NCBI GenBank assembly: GCA_017463985.1
Contig: JAFUEH010000016.1
Span: forward strand, 1 to 64,000
From: Eubacterium sp.
GTDB taxonomy: Bacteria; Bacillota; Clostridia; Oscillospirales; Acutalibacteraceae
DNA length: 64,000 nucleotides
Reading direction: 5' to 3'
In this document: piece by piece, positions 6,608 to 13,952 of the stretch
Layout of the letters: each line of letters opens with the position of its first letter
How positions within the stretch are numbered: position 1 is the stretch's first letter
Made by a program: the position numbers and the translations under genes
Notes under the pieces: generated by a model
What the model was told of the DNA's origin: nothing
Seen by the model: only the letters and a program-made list of their open reading frames with translations
The model's database searches: none

Positions 6608-8370
6608 AAAAATTTATAAGTTTATTATTTTCAACCATCATACTGTTAAGCACCGTTGCCGGTTTCAATATTACCACTTATGCAGCTTATGATACTATTG
6701 ACACTGCAAGAAATATGACGCTTGGAACAACCTATTCAAGTTCTATTACTAGTAGTAATAATATCGATTATTATAAATTTACGATAACGTCGTCATCGGC
6801 AGTCAATTGGAAGTTTATTGGTGCAATTAATCAAGTTCATATTTATTTCTACAATGCTGACGGTAGTGATTTATGGTATAACTATTATGATGCTAACAGC
6901 TCCGGTCAGATTTCATTAGACAGGTCTATCGATTTAACAAAAGGTACCTACTATATTGCTGTATCGAAGCGAAACGGTTACACTGGCAATTACTCGTTGA
7001 CGGTTTCTGCTGTTTCAGCCGGCGAAAGCTTTAATGAAACCGGGAAGGGTACTAACAATACCATTCAAACAGCCAACAACATATCGCTTGGTACTACCTA
7101 CAAGGGACAAATTGCATACAATGATAATGTTGATTATTATAAATTTACGATAACGTCGTCATCAGCAGTCAATTGGAAGTTTATTGGTGCAATTAATCAA
7201 GTTCATATTTATTTCTACAATGCTGACGGTAGTGATTTATGGTATAATTATTATGACGCAAACAGTTCTGGTCAAGTAGAACAGAATAACTCGATTGATT
7301 TAACAAAAGGTACTTACTATATTGCTGTATCAAAACGAAACAGTTACACTGGCAATTACTCGTTGACGGTTTCTGCTGCTACAGCCGGTGAAAGCTTTAC
7401 TGAAACCGGGAACGGAACTAATAACACCATTCAAACATCCAACAGCATATCGCTTGGTACTACCTACAAGGGACAAATTGCATACAATGATTATGTTGAT
7501 TATTATTCATTTGACGTATCCGATTCGACCGGTATCCACTTGAATTTGGAAGGCGAAGTCAAAGGTATAAATATTGATATTTATAATAAAGATAGCGCCT
7601 CTGTATTCAGCGATTATTATTATGCCAACAGTGCTGGAAAAATAGTCGTAAATGAAAACATTACCATGCCAAATGGTAAATACTATTTAAAAATTTCCCA
7701 ACGCAACAATGCGACAGGCAATTATCAATTCAAGCTTGGCAGTGTCAAAATCGGCTGGCAGAATATTAACGGAAAATGGTTCTACTATCCGCCCGAAGCT
7801 AACGGTGATACAATAGCCATCGACTTTTGGGCAATTGACGGCAAGTACTACTATTTCGGTGATGACGGTGTTATGCGTACAGGATGGCAAACAGTAAACG
7901 GTAACACATATTATTTCAGCAAAGACGGTTCAGCACTGAGATGGAGCCAGAAAATTGGAAATAAGTACTATTATTTTAACAGTAGCTATGTTCTTCAAAA
8001 GGGTTGGCTAAAAATATCCGGAAAGTGGTATTTGTTCCGTTATGCGGATGGCTCTATGATTACAGGATGGTACAAAGGCGGTAAAACTTGGTACTACTTC
8101 AACTCGTCCGGTGTGATGCAGACAGGTTGGCAAAAAATTGGTGGGGCTTGGTATTGGTTCAATACATCCGGTGCTATGAAAACAGGCTGGCAAAAGATCG
8201 GTGGAACATGGTATTACTTCAAAGCCTCCGGTGCGATGCAAACCGGCTGGACGAAAATAGGCGGGAAATGGTATTATTTCAATACGTCTGGTTCTATGCG
8301 TACCGCCAACCTGACACAAGGCGGAAAAACCTATCGCTTCTATTCAAGCGGTGCTTGTATAAATCCATAA
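6604..8370 (+). CDS. Secreted PPC-repeat protein with choline-binding-type wall repeats (588 aa)
   Basis: A signal peptide (1-28, cleavage after TTYAA likely) is followed by three tandem beta-sandwich units of about 122 residues that resemble pre-peptidase C-terminal (PPC) domains: each starts with an NTIQTANNISLGTTY-like segment, then VDYYKFTI and ends GTYYIAVSKRN..TGNYSLTV. Units 1 and 2 are almost identical in DNA. From about residue 395 onward come about nine cell-wall-binding repeats of the GWQKIGGKWYYFNTSGAMKT type, ending in GGKTYRFYSSGACINP. No catalytic domain is present, so a structural, adhesive or glycan-binding role is inferred. The start at 6604 is chosen because GGGAG lies just upstream; an ATG at 6592 lacks a site. 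The gene is clearly more AT-rich than its neighbours, a sign of acquisition. Confidence 0.85.
   Translation: MKKFISLLFSTIILLSTVAGFNITTYAAYDTIDTARNMTLGTTYSSSITSSNNIDYYKFTITSSSAVNWKFIGAINQVHIYFYNADGSDLWYNYYDANSSGQISLDRSIDLTKGTYYIAVSKRNGYTGNYSLTVSAVSAGESFNETGKGTNNTIQTANNISLGTTYKGQIAYNDNVDYYKFTITSSSAVNWKFIGAINQVHIYFYNADGSDLWYNYYDANSSGQVEQNNSIDLTKGTYYIAVSKRNSYTGNYSLTVSAATAGESFTETGNGTNNTIQTSNSISLGTTYKGQIAYNDYVDYYSFDVSDSTGIHLNLEGEVKGINIDIYNKDSASVFSDYYYANSAGKIVVNENITMPNGKYYLKISQRNNATGNYQFKLGSVKIGWQNINGKWFYYPPEANGDTIAIDFWAIDGKYYYFGDDGVMRTGWQTVNGNTYYFSKDGSALRWSQKIGNKYYYFNSSYVLQKGWLKISGKWYLFRYADGSMITGWYKGGKTWYYFNSSGVMQTGWQKIGGAWYWFNTSGAMKTGWQKIGGTWYYFKASGAMQTGWTKIGGKWYYFNTSGSMRTANLTQGGKTYRFYSSGACINP
6766..7252 (+). 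repeat. Near-identical direct repeat inside the PPC-repeat gene
   Basis: About 120 bp at 6766-6886 recur at 7132-7252 with only a few silent differences, an offset of 366 bp (122 codons). The third unit has diverged. This indicates a recent intragenic duplication or gene conversion. Confidence 0.8.
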
Positions 8371-8374
8371 TAAT

Positions 8375-8407
8375 AGGCTGTCTCGCTTAAGGCGAGGCAG
8401 CCTGTTT
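8375..8407 (+). terminator. Rho-independent terminator
   Basis: A 12-bp stem AGGCTGTCTCGC / GCGAGGCAGCCT with a TTAAG loop, followed by GTTTT. Similar in sequence to the hairpin at 5986-6011 on the other side of the AT-rich island. Confidence 0.75.
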
Positions 8408-8433
8408 TACATACTACTTTTGTTTTGCTGCGG

Positions 8434-8913
8434 TCAGCAAGGAGAGGCGGACAGTATCGTGTTCAGCAGGGCGGTGCAGCCCTTTTCAATATCCTGATAG
8501 CACTGATCGAAGTCGCGTGTATACCATGGGTCGGAAACATCGCGCGGTGTATGGGTGTAATCCAGCAGGCGGTGTATTTTCCCCTCGCTGTCACCACCGA
8601 GCAGGCGCGGCATACAGCGCATATTTTCTCTGTCCATTCCGATGAACAAATCATACTTTTCATAGTCGCGTTTTTTGAGAAGCGTGGCTCTTTTTTCATG
8701 ATCGAACGGAATGCCCTTGCGCTGCATAACAGTCTGCGCAGGCGGATAGATCGGCGCGCCGGTGCCGTTCCATATTTCATCGGTATGGGTCGCTTTTGAT
8801 ACAATGAGAAATTCCTTTTCTCTGCCTGCGCGTTTTACCAGTGCTTTCATGACGAATTCCGCCATCGGTGAACGGCAGATATTCCCGTGACAAACAAAAC
8901 AAATTCTGACCAT
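8434..8913 (-). CDS. Low-molecular-weight protein-tyrosine phosphatase (159 aa)
   Basis: Cytoplasmic phosphatase for phosphotyrosine (or phosphoarginine/small phosphomonoesters). The active-site P-loop CHGNICRS is at residues 8-15 (Cys8, Arg14), right after the first beta strand VRICFV, as in the family. The general-acid loop is DPWYT near residue 127. Length matches the usual 150-160. The start at 8913 is set by AAGGAG 7 nt upstream; an upstream extension reaching 8970 has no ribosome site. It is a lone gene. Such enzymes often control capsule or exopolysaccharide kinases, but no tyrosine kinase is visible here, so the substrate is open. Confidence 0.92.
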   Translation of the reverse strand: MVRICFVCHGNICRSPMAEFVMKALVKRAGREKEFLIVSKATHTDEIWNGTGAPIYPPAQTVMQRKGIPFDHEKRATLLKKRDYEKYDLFIGMDRENMRCMPRLLGGDSEGKIHRLLDYTHTPRDVSDPWYTRDFDQCYQDIEKGCTALLNTILSASPC

Positions 8914-8984
8914 CGCTTGCTCCTTGCATTTTGATAAGAATATTGTAAAAGATAACGGCAGAAAAGTCAAACGGGAATTAATGC

Positions 8985-9013
8985 TTGACGTTTGACAAAA
9001 GGTGCTTTATATT
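8985..9013 (+). promoter_or_regulatory. Promoter of the Na/Pi transporter gene
   Basis: TTGACG (8985-8990), 17 bp, TATATT (9008-9013). A second TTGACA at 8992 offers a poorer spacing. The gene starts about 50 bp downstream. Confidence 0.6.
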
Positions 9014-9061
9014 ATATTTGAGGAAATTTAAGTTTTTGACAACAAGGAGTTTGTCGTTTTT

Positions 9062-10699
9062 ATGGGAATTGTCAATATTATTAATTTATTTGGCGGTCTG
9101 GGGCTGTTCCTGTTCGGTATGAAATATATGAGCGAGGGCATCAATCAGGTGGCCGGACCGAAGATGAAAAATATGCTGGAGCGCCTGACGCGTAATCCGG
9201 TCAAGGGCTTCTTTTTGGGTGTGCTCGTGACGGCGGTGATTCAGTCGTCCTCTGCGGCCACCGTTATGGTTATGGGCTTTTTGAACGCCGGTATTATGGA
9301 TATGGCACAGGCAACGGGCGTGATCATCGGTACGAATATCGGAACCACAATCACCGCTGTGCTGATTGCGGTGGACGTTTCCGCCATTGCACCGATCTGT
9401 ATATTTATCGGTACGGTGCTGGCGCTGTTTTCTAAAAAGCAAAGCAAGAAGTATCTCGGCCAGATCATTCTCGGCTTCGGCATCCTGTTCTTCGGATTAA
9501 AGTACATGAGCGGTGACGCTGCTATGGGCGTGCTGAAAACCAGCGAGTCCTTTCAGCACTTTATTACACTGGCGAATAATCCGCTCCTCGGTATCCTGAT
9601 CGGTGTACTGATCTGTTCTGTGCTCCAATCCTCCAGCGCTGCCGTCGGTGTGCTGCAGGTGCTGGCGCTGCAAGGCCTGATGCCGCTGAGCTTTTCGTTC
9701 TTCCTGATCATTGGTATTAACGTCGGCTCGGTAATGCCGTTGTTTATTTCGTCCTTCGGGGCGAAAACGAACGCCAAGCGCGCTGTTTTCATATTCTTTT
9801 TCATTGACTTTATCGGTATGCTGATCTTTACGTCGGTAGCGCTGCTGACGCCGTTCCTCTCTTGGGTAGAAACCCTGTCCGCAAACGGTTCTGTGCAGGT
9901 CGCTATTGCCCATATCATTTTCAAGACAGTGCCGGCAATTTTGTTAGTACCGTTTATTAAGCAGGTCGGCAAGCTGTCCGAAAAGCTGATTCCGGCCAAG
10001 GAGCATGACAGCGCCTTCCGCTTTACCTATATTGACAAGCGCTTTATGGACAATCCGTCCGCCTCCGTGCTGCAGGTCAGCTCTGAGGTGGAGCGCATGG
10101 CGACGCTGGTACGCAAAAATATTGTGCTGTCCTGTGAGGATGTGCTGGCGCAATCCATAGAGAACGCCCGTGAGATCAAGGATAATGAGGAGCTGATCAA
10201 TTGGCTCAATCACCATATTTCCGACTTTTTGGTCACGCTCAGCTCGCACGATCTGAACGCAGAAACCTCGGAATCGATCGGTAAGCTGTTCCATGTCATT
10301 ACGGACCTGGAGCGTATCGGTGACCATGCGCTGAATATTCTGGAACGCAATGAAACGGCGCTGAACGGCTCGCTGGACTTTTCAGAGGCCGGACGGAAGG
10401 AATTTGAAACCATTTATGAAAAGGCACTGGAGCTGTTTGACCGTTCCGTTGGTGCGTTCGTGAACAAGCATTTGCCGGACGAGGAGGAACAGCAGCTTCA
10501 TTTCCTGGAGGATACGATCGACTCTCTGACGCTGCAGTCGCAGGATAACCACGTACAGCGCCTGCGCGACAAAACGTGTCATACCGCTTCCGGCGTGGTG
10601 TTTACGAAGCTGCTGCAGGATCTGGAGCGCATTGGCGACCATTCCTATAACATCGCCTGGGCAGCCAGAAAGGATAAAAAGCTGATTCGTCAGATTTAG
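9062..10699 (+). CDS. Na/Pi cotransporter family protein with C-terminal PhoU-like domain (545 aa)
   Basis: Membrane protein of the NptA/PNaS family. The N-terminal ~310 residues hold two inverted repeats of membrane helices, each marked by the family signature QSSSAA (near residues 60 and 193), which line the ion and phosphate path. The C-terminal ~220 residues are two PhoU-like helical bundles with the repeated motif LERIGDHALNI / LERIGDHSYNI, cytoplasmic and probably metal-binding. Expected function: sodium-coupled phosphate movement or export with phosphate-dependent control. AAGGAG lies 12 nt before the ATG, longer than usual, so translation may be modest. The next gene starts 2 nt after the stop, suggesting translational coupling. 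Confidence 0.92.
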   Translation: MGIVNIINLFGGLGLFLFGMKYMSEGINQVAGPKMKNMLERLTRNPVKGFFLGVLVTAVIQSSSAATVMVMGFLNAGIMDMAQATGVIIGTNIGTTITAVLIAVDVSAIAPICIFIGTVLALFSKKQSKKYLGQIILGFGILFFGLKYMSGDAAMGVLKTSESFQHFITLANNPLLGILIGVLICSVLQSSSAAVGVLQVLALQGLMPLSFSFFLIIGINVGSVMPLFISSFGAKTNAKRAVFIFFFIDFIGMLIFTSVALLTPFLSWVETLSANGSVQVAIAHIIFKTVPAILLVPFIKQVGKLSEKLIPAKEHDSAFRFTYIDKRFMDNPSASVLQVSSEVERMATLVRKNIVLSCEDVLAQSIENAREIKDNEELINWLNHHISDFLVTLSSHDLNAETSESIGKLFHVITDLERIGDHALNILERNETALNGSLDFSEAGRKEFETIYEKALELFDRSVGAFVNKHLPDEEEQQLHFLEDTIDSLTLQSQDNHVQRLRDKTCHTASGVVFTKLLQDLERIGDHSYNIAWAARKDKKLIRQI

Positions 10700-10701
10700 C
10701 G

Positions 10702-12252
10702 GTGAAAAATATGGAAGACAAACGGACACAGCTGGATAAACTGCATACACTCTTGAGGGGAAAGGATCTGCGCATTACGAAGGGAGAGCCTTATACCGAG
10801 GTGCGTCCTTTTGATTATTCCTCCTATTATCCGGAGGAGGACTATATCACAGCGCAGGCGCCGCCGACGGAACGGGTCTTTGACATCCGTAACTATGGCG
10901 CGGACACGGCGGTAGAGGATAACGCTCACGCTATTAATGTCGCTGTCAGCCTTGCGTCGGAGTGCGGCGGCACTGTGCTGGTCAGCGGCGGAGAATACGT
11001 GACGACTACCGTTTACCTGCTGTCTAACGTTACGCTGTGGATCGAAAAAGGCACTGCACTCGTGGCAAACCGGACCGGTATCGGTTACGATCATAAAGGC
11101 ATTTTGCACGCGGACGGTGTGGAAAATATCACCTTGACCGGTGGCGGTAAGATCAAAGGCAACGGCGAGCTGTTCGGCTTGCGACCGCAGGCGGAGGCTA
11201 ACACGACCGTTCACCCGGAGGTGATCGACGTGATTCAGATGCGCCGCGATTACCGTGCCCAGCTGCGGTTTGCGCATCCGTCCAAATACGGAGGACCGGT
11301 GTATTTCCGTAATTGCAGCAATGTGACCGCCGAGAACATCATTATTGAGGATGCCGCCCATTGGTCCTTCCGCCTGGAGAACTGCAACGGTGTGAAGGTG
11401 CAGAACTGCGTGATCAATAACAACCGCAATGTGGCGAACGCCGACGGGTTTGATATTGCCGGCAGCAGCCACATCCGTATTACGCATTGCTTTGTGTCTA
11501 CGTCAGACGACGGTATTTGTCTGAAAAATGCGGTTTGGCTGGGCAACCGCGGCGCGATGAGCGATATACATATCCGTGACTGCGAGGTGATCTCGCGCAC
11601 CAATGCGGTTAAGATCGGCACAGAGACGACCTATCCGATCCGTCACGTGACGGTAGAGGACTGCCGTTTTCTCATGACGGACGTTTATCCCGGTTCGGTC
11701 AGCGGTATTGCGATCGAAAGCGCGGATGGCGCCGCTGTCAGCGATATAACTGTCAGAAATATTACAATGCGTCGTGTTACCTGTCCTATTTTTATACGCC
11801 TGTGTAACCGTAACCGCGCGGCAACGGTTACGGCAGCGAGCGCCAACGCGGTGGAGTTTGGGCAAAAGAAGAGGCGCGGCGGCACAGTTGGTGAAGACGC
11901 CTTTGACGGCAAGGGCTCTGTCAGCAATATCCTGATTGAACAGGTAACGGCAGAGGAAGCGGAGCTGCCGGTGATCGTGGCAGGGTATACACAGCGCCGC
12001 CACACCAGGTATGTTGAAAACGTCACCCTGAAGGATATTGATATTCAGTATGCGCCGTATAAAGAGGTCTACGACCGGCGGCGGTTTATTCCCGAATATG
12101 CGGATGTCTATCCTGAAAGCTGGCGCTTCCGTAACCTGCCTGCCTACGCTTTGTGGGCGCGTCACGTCAAGGGGCTGAAGCTGCTGGATTTTAACTGCAC
12201 CGTACCGAAAAGCACGTGGAAGGAAAAAATCATCACCGATGATGTGATTTGA
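10702..12252 (+). CDS. GH28-like (polygalacturonase-fold) right-handed beta-helix protein (516 aa)
   Basis: A pectate-lyase-like N-terminal segment (VFDIRNYGAD..DNAHAINVAV) leads into a right-handed parallel beta helix typical of glycoside hydrolase family 28. The acid pair region is visible: NADGFDI (N-x-D-G) and STSDDGICLKN, holding the aspartates expected for catalysis. The usual GHG motif is not evident; the equivalent strand reads SRTNAVKIGTE. There is no signal peptide, so it should act in the cytoplasm on imported oligogalacturonides or related glycans. GTG at 10702 is 2 nt after the upstream stop; ATG at 10711 is an alternative and neither has a good ribosome site, in line with coupling. 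Pairing with a phosphate transporter is unexplained. Confidence 0.8.
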   Translation: MKNMEDKRTQLDKLHTLLRGKDLRITKGEPYTEVRPFDYSSYYPEEDYITAQAPPTERVFDIRNYGADTAVEDNAHAINVAVSLASECGGTVLVSGGEYVTTTVYLLSNVTLWIEKGTALVANRTGIGYDHKGILHADGVENITLTGGGKIKGNGELFGLRPQAEANTTVHPEVIDVIQMRRDYRAQLRFAHPSKYGGPVYFRNCSNVTAENIIIEDAAHWSFRLENCNGVKVQNCVINNNRNVANADGFDIAGSSHIRITHCFVSTSDDGICLKNAVWLGNRGAMSDIHIRDCEVISRTNAVKIGTETTYPIRHVTVEDCRFLMTDVYPGSVSGIAIESADGAAVSDITVRNITMRRVTCPIFIRLCNRNRAATVTAASANAVEFGQKKRRGGTVGEDAFDGKGSVSNILIEQVTAEEAELPVIVAGYTQRRHTRYVENVTLKDIDIQYAPYKEVYDRRRFIPEYADVYPESWRFRNLPAYALWARHVKGLKLLDFNCTVPKSTWKEKIITDDVI

Positions 12253-12267
12253 TCAAAGAAATATTAG

Positions 12268-12295
12268 TGGGAGAGCCTGTGCTCTCCCAGTTTTT
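12268..12295 (+). terminator. Rho-independent terminator
   Basis: Perfect 9-bp stem TGGGAGAGC / GCTCTCCCA with a 4-nt loop, followed by G and five T. Confidence 0.85.
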
Positions 12296-12345
12296 ATGAA
12301 AGCTGGAAAAATTATGAACAATTTCCGAAAAAAAGAAATTTATTA

Positions 12346-12374
12346 TTGACAAACGATAATTCTTGTGCTATATA
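12346..12374 (+). promoter_or_regulatory. Promoter of the 12.4-16.0 kb membrane-protein cluster
   Basis: TTGACA (12346-12351), 17-bp spacer, TATATA (12369-12374), with AT-rich DNA upstream. It sits 28 bp before the first start codon. Confidence 0.75.
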
Positions 12375-12401
12375 TACCTTGAAACTGAAAGGAGGCTGTC
12401 C

Positions 12402-13022
12402 ATGAAAAAGCGAACGAAAACGGTTTTGGTTATCCTGGCGGCCATCGTGGTATTCAGTGTCGTTTGGCATTTTACGGTGGTGGACGTCACCTATCGCGGC
12501 AATAACGCCGTCCGGCATTTTTACGAGGTTTACGGCGATAGCGGTCTTGCTCCGGAAAAAAGAACCGCGGAACTGGTGGCGGAGCTGGGCGACTGCGAGC
12601 GCTACTCGCTGACGCTGCGCAGGCGCTTGACTGCCATTTGGACTTCCTACGGCATGGCGCTGGTGGGTACGTACAATGAAGAAAACTACCAAAAACAAAA
12701 GGAATATATGACAACGCATTACGTCTTTGCCGGTCCGGAGGATACTGCGATTTTAAAGTTTGTCCCCACGCCGGATACCGCCTTTTCGTTTGATATCAAT
12801 CGTTGGCATTTTCGTATCCTGAAGGAGGCGGACGGCGCGCACGGTCTTTCCTATTATTACATTCCTGAGGTGTTCCGCATGGTTGCCTTTAACGATACTG
12901 AATATAAGATTGCCTTCTTAACCTTTGGAGATCAAGACCAGGATTGCTTCGGTGAACACAACGACGAGGATGAATTGCAGGAATTCGTCAACAATCAGTT
13001 CAGTTACCATTTTAAAAAATGA
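12402..13022 (+). CDS. Hypothetical protein with one N-terminal membrane helix (206 aa)
   Basis: I do not recognise the family. Residues 1-6 are basic (MKKRTK), residues about 7-26 form one hydrophobic helix, and the remaining ~180 residues are predicted outside the membrane, mixed alpha/beta, with no cysteine motif, so it is either a membrane-anchored or a secreted protein. The start is fixed by AAAGGAGG 6 nt upstream. It is the first gene behind a good promoter, and its stop overlaps the earliest in-frame ATG of the next gene, so it belongs to the same operon as the DUF2975/Xre pair. Confidence 0.7.
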   Translation: MKKRTKTVLVILAAIVVFSVVWHFTVVDVTYRGNNAVRHFYEVYGDSGLAPEKRTAELVAELGDCERYSLTLRRRLTAIWTSYGMALVGTYNEENYQKQKEYMTTHYVFAGPEDTAILKFVPTPDTAFSFDINRWHFRILKEADGAHGLSYYYIPEVFRMVAFNDTEYKIAFLTFGDQDQDCFGEHNDEDELQEFVNNQFSYHFKK

Positions 13023-13036
13023 CGGAGGAAATGATG

Positions 13037-13513
13037 ATGAAATACACTGACAAAACAACGGGCTTAACGCATTTCATAGTAAGGCTGTGCTATGTACTGT
13101 TGGCCGCTTCGGTGATCGCCTTTCCGATACTGATGCGCGCCTCGGAGGAGGATTTCTACTATTTCGTGATGCTTGCCGGTCACGGACGGTACTTGATCGT
13201 TCCATATTACCTTGTTGTGCCGGCGGGATATGTGGCGCTGATCTGCCTTGATAAAATCCTGTCTAACATTAAAAAAGACCTTGTGTTTGACAGCCGCAAT
13301 ATCCGGTTGCTGAACATTATCACCGGCTGCTGCTTGTTTGCCGCTGCGGTCGGGCTGGTCTCTTATGTCGTGATCGCCCTGATTTATCAGTCTATTGAGA
13401 CCGTGTTTTTATTGGCGGCAGGCGAAGCGTTCATGGCGCTCGTGGTCAGGGTCGTGCGCAACGTGCTCAAAAAGGCCATCGTCATCAAGGAAGAAAACGA
13501 CTTAGTGGTATAA
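13037..13513 (+). CDS. DUF2975-family membrane protein (158 aa)
   Basis: Four hydrophobic segments (about residues 10-30, 45-70, 90-120 and 122-142) with short loops and the conserved FDSRNIRLLNII segment before helix 3, as in the DUF2975 family (Bacillus YoaS). Members are regularly paired with a small Xre regulator, as here. The biochemical role is unknown. Three consecutive ATG codons (13031, 13034, 13037) follow GGAGG at 13024-13028; the third gives the best spacing (8 nt), the second is also possible. The ATG at 13019 overlaps the upstream stop but precedes the ribosome site. Confidence 0.8.
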   Translation: MKYTDKTTGLTHFIVRLCYVLLAASVIAFPILMRASEEDFYYFVMLAGHGRYLIVPYYLVVPAGYVALICLDKILSNIKKDLVFDSRNIRLLNIITGCCLFAAAVGLVSYVVIALIYQSIETVFLLAAGEAFMALVVRVVRNVLKKAIVIKEENDLVV

Positions 13514-13527
13514 CAGGAGGGACAGAA

Positions 13528-13731
13528 ATGATTGTAGTGAACCTGGACGTTATGCTGGCTAAGCGTAAAATGAGCTCGCTGGAGCTGGCGAATAAAATCG
13601 GCATCACGCAGGCCAACCTGTCGATACTTAAAACCGGCAAGGCAAAAGCAATCCGCTTTTCTACCTTGGATGCGATTTGCCGTGAGCTGGATTGCCAGCC
13701 GGCGGATATTCTCGAATTTACGGAGACGTAA
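13528..13731 (+). CDS. YozG-like small Xre-family regulator (67 aa)
   Basis: A compact helix-turn-helix protein: VNLDVMLAKRKMSSLELANK begins the domain, GITQANLSILKTGKAKAIRF is the HTH with recognition helix, and LDAICRELDCQPADILEF is the C-terminal cap typical of the YozG/HTH_26 group. It directly follows the DUF2975 gene (14 nt gap, AGGAGGG ribosome site), the standard two-gene arrangement of this family. It most likely represses its own operon. No effector domain is present. Confidence 0.88.
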   Translation: MIVVNLDVMLAKRKMSSLELANKIGITQANLSILKTGKAKAIRFSTLDAICRELDCQPADILEFTET

Positions 13732-13733
13732 GC

Positions 13734-13929
13734 ATGGACCGGAAAACCAAAAGGCTAACCGCTGCTGTTATCGTGCTGGCGGTATTGTCACCTCCGTACG
13801 GATATGATCGATACGAACGACTATTATTTTTTAGAATATGCGCACCGGTCGGATCCACTGCGCTTTTACACCGTGTGGTTTTACGATCAGCAAACGCATA
13901 GACTGTATCATTTTTGGTATGATGACTGA
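13734..13929 (+). pseudogene. Frameshifted small membrane-protein gene
   Basis: GGAG 8 nt upstream supports ATG at 13734, giving MDRKTKRLTAAVIVLAVLS, a basic N-terminus plus hydrophobic helix. After about 13793 that frame becomes unconvincing, whereas the +1 frame from 13795 reads RTDMIDTNDYYFLEYAHRSD and continues with a Tyr/Phe/His-rich stretch to ...LYHFWYDD and TGA at 13927-13929. Joined by a one-base shift near 13790 they make a ~65-residue protein with one membrane anchor and a small outer domain. No slippery heptamer is evident, so a mutation (or an assembly error) is more likely than programmed frameshifting. Neighbouring genes are intact. Confidence 0.55.
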
Positions 13930-13952
13930 TGAAGATAGGAAAGGAGTCTATC

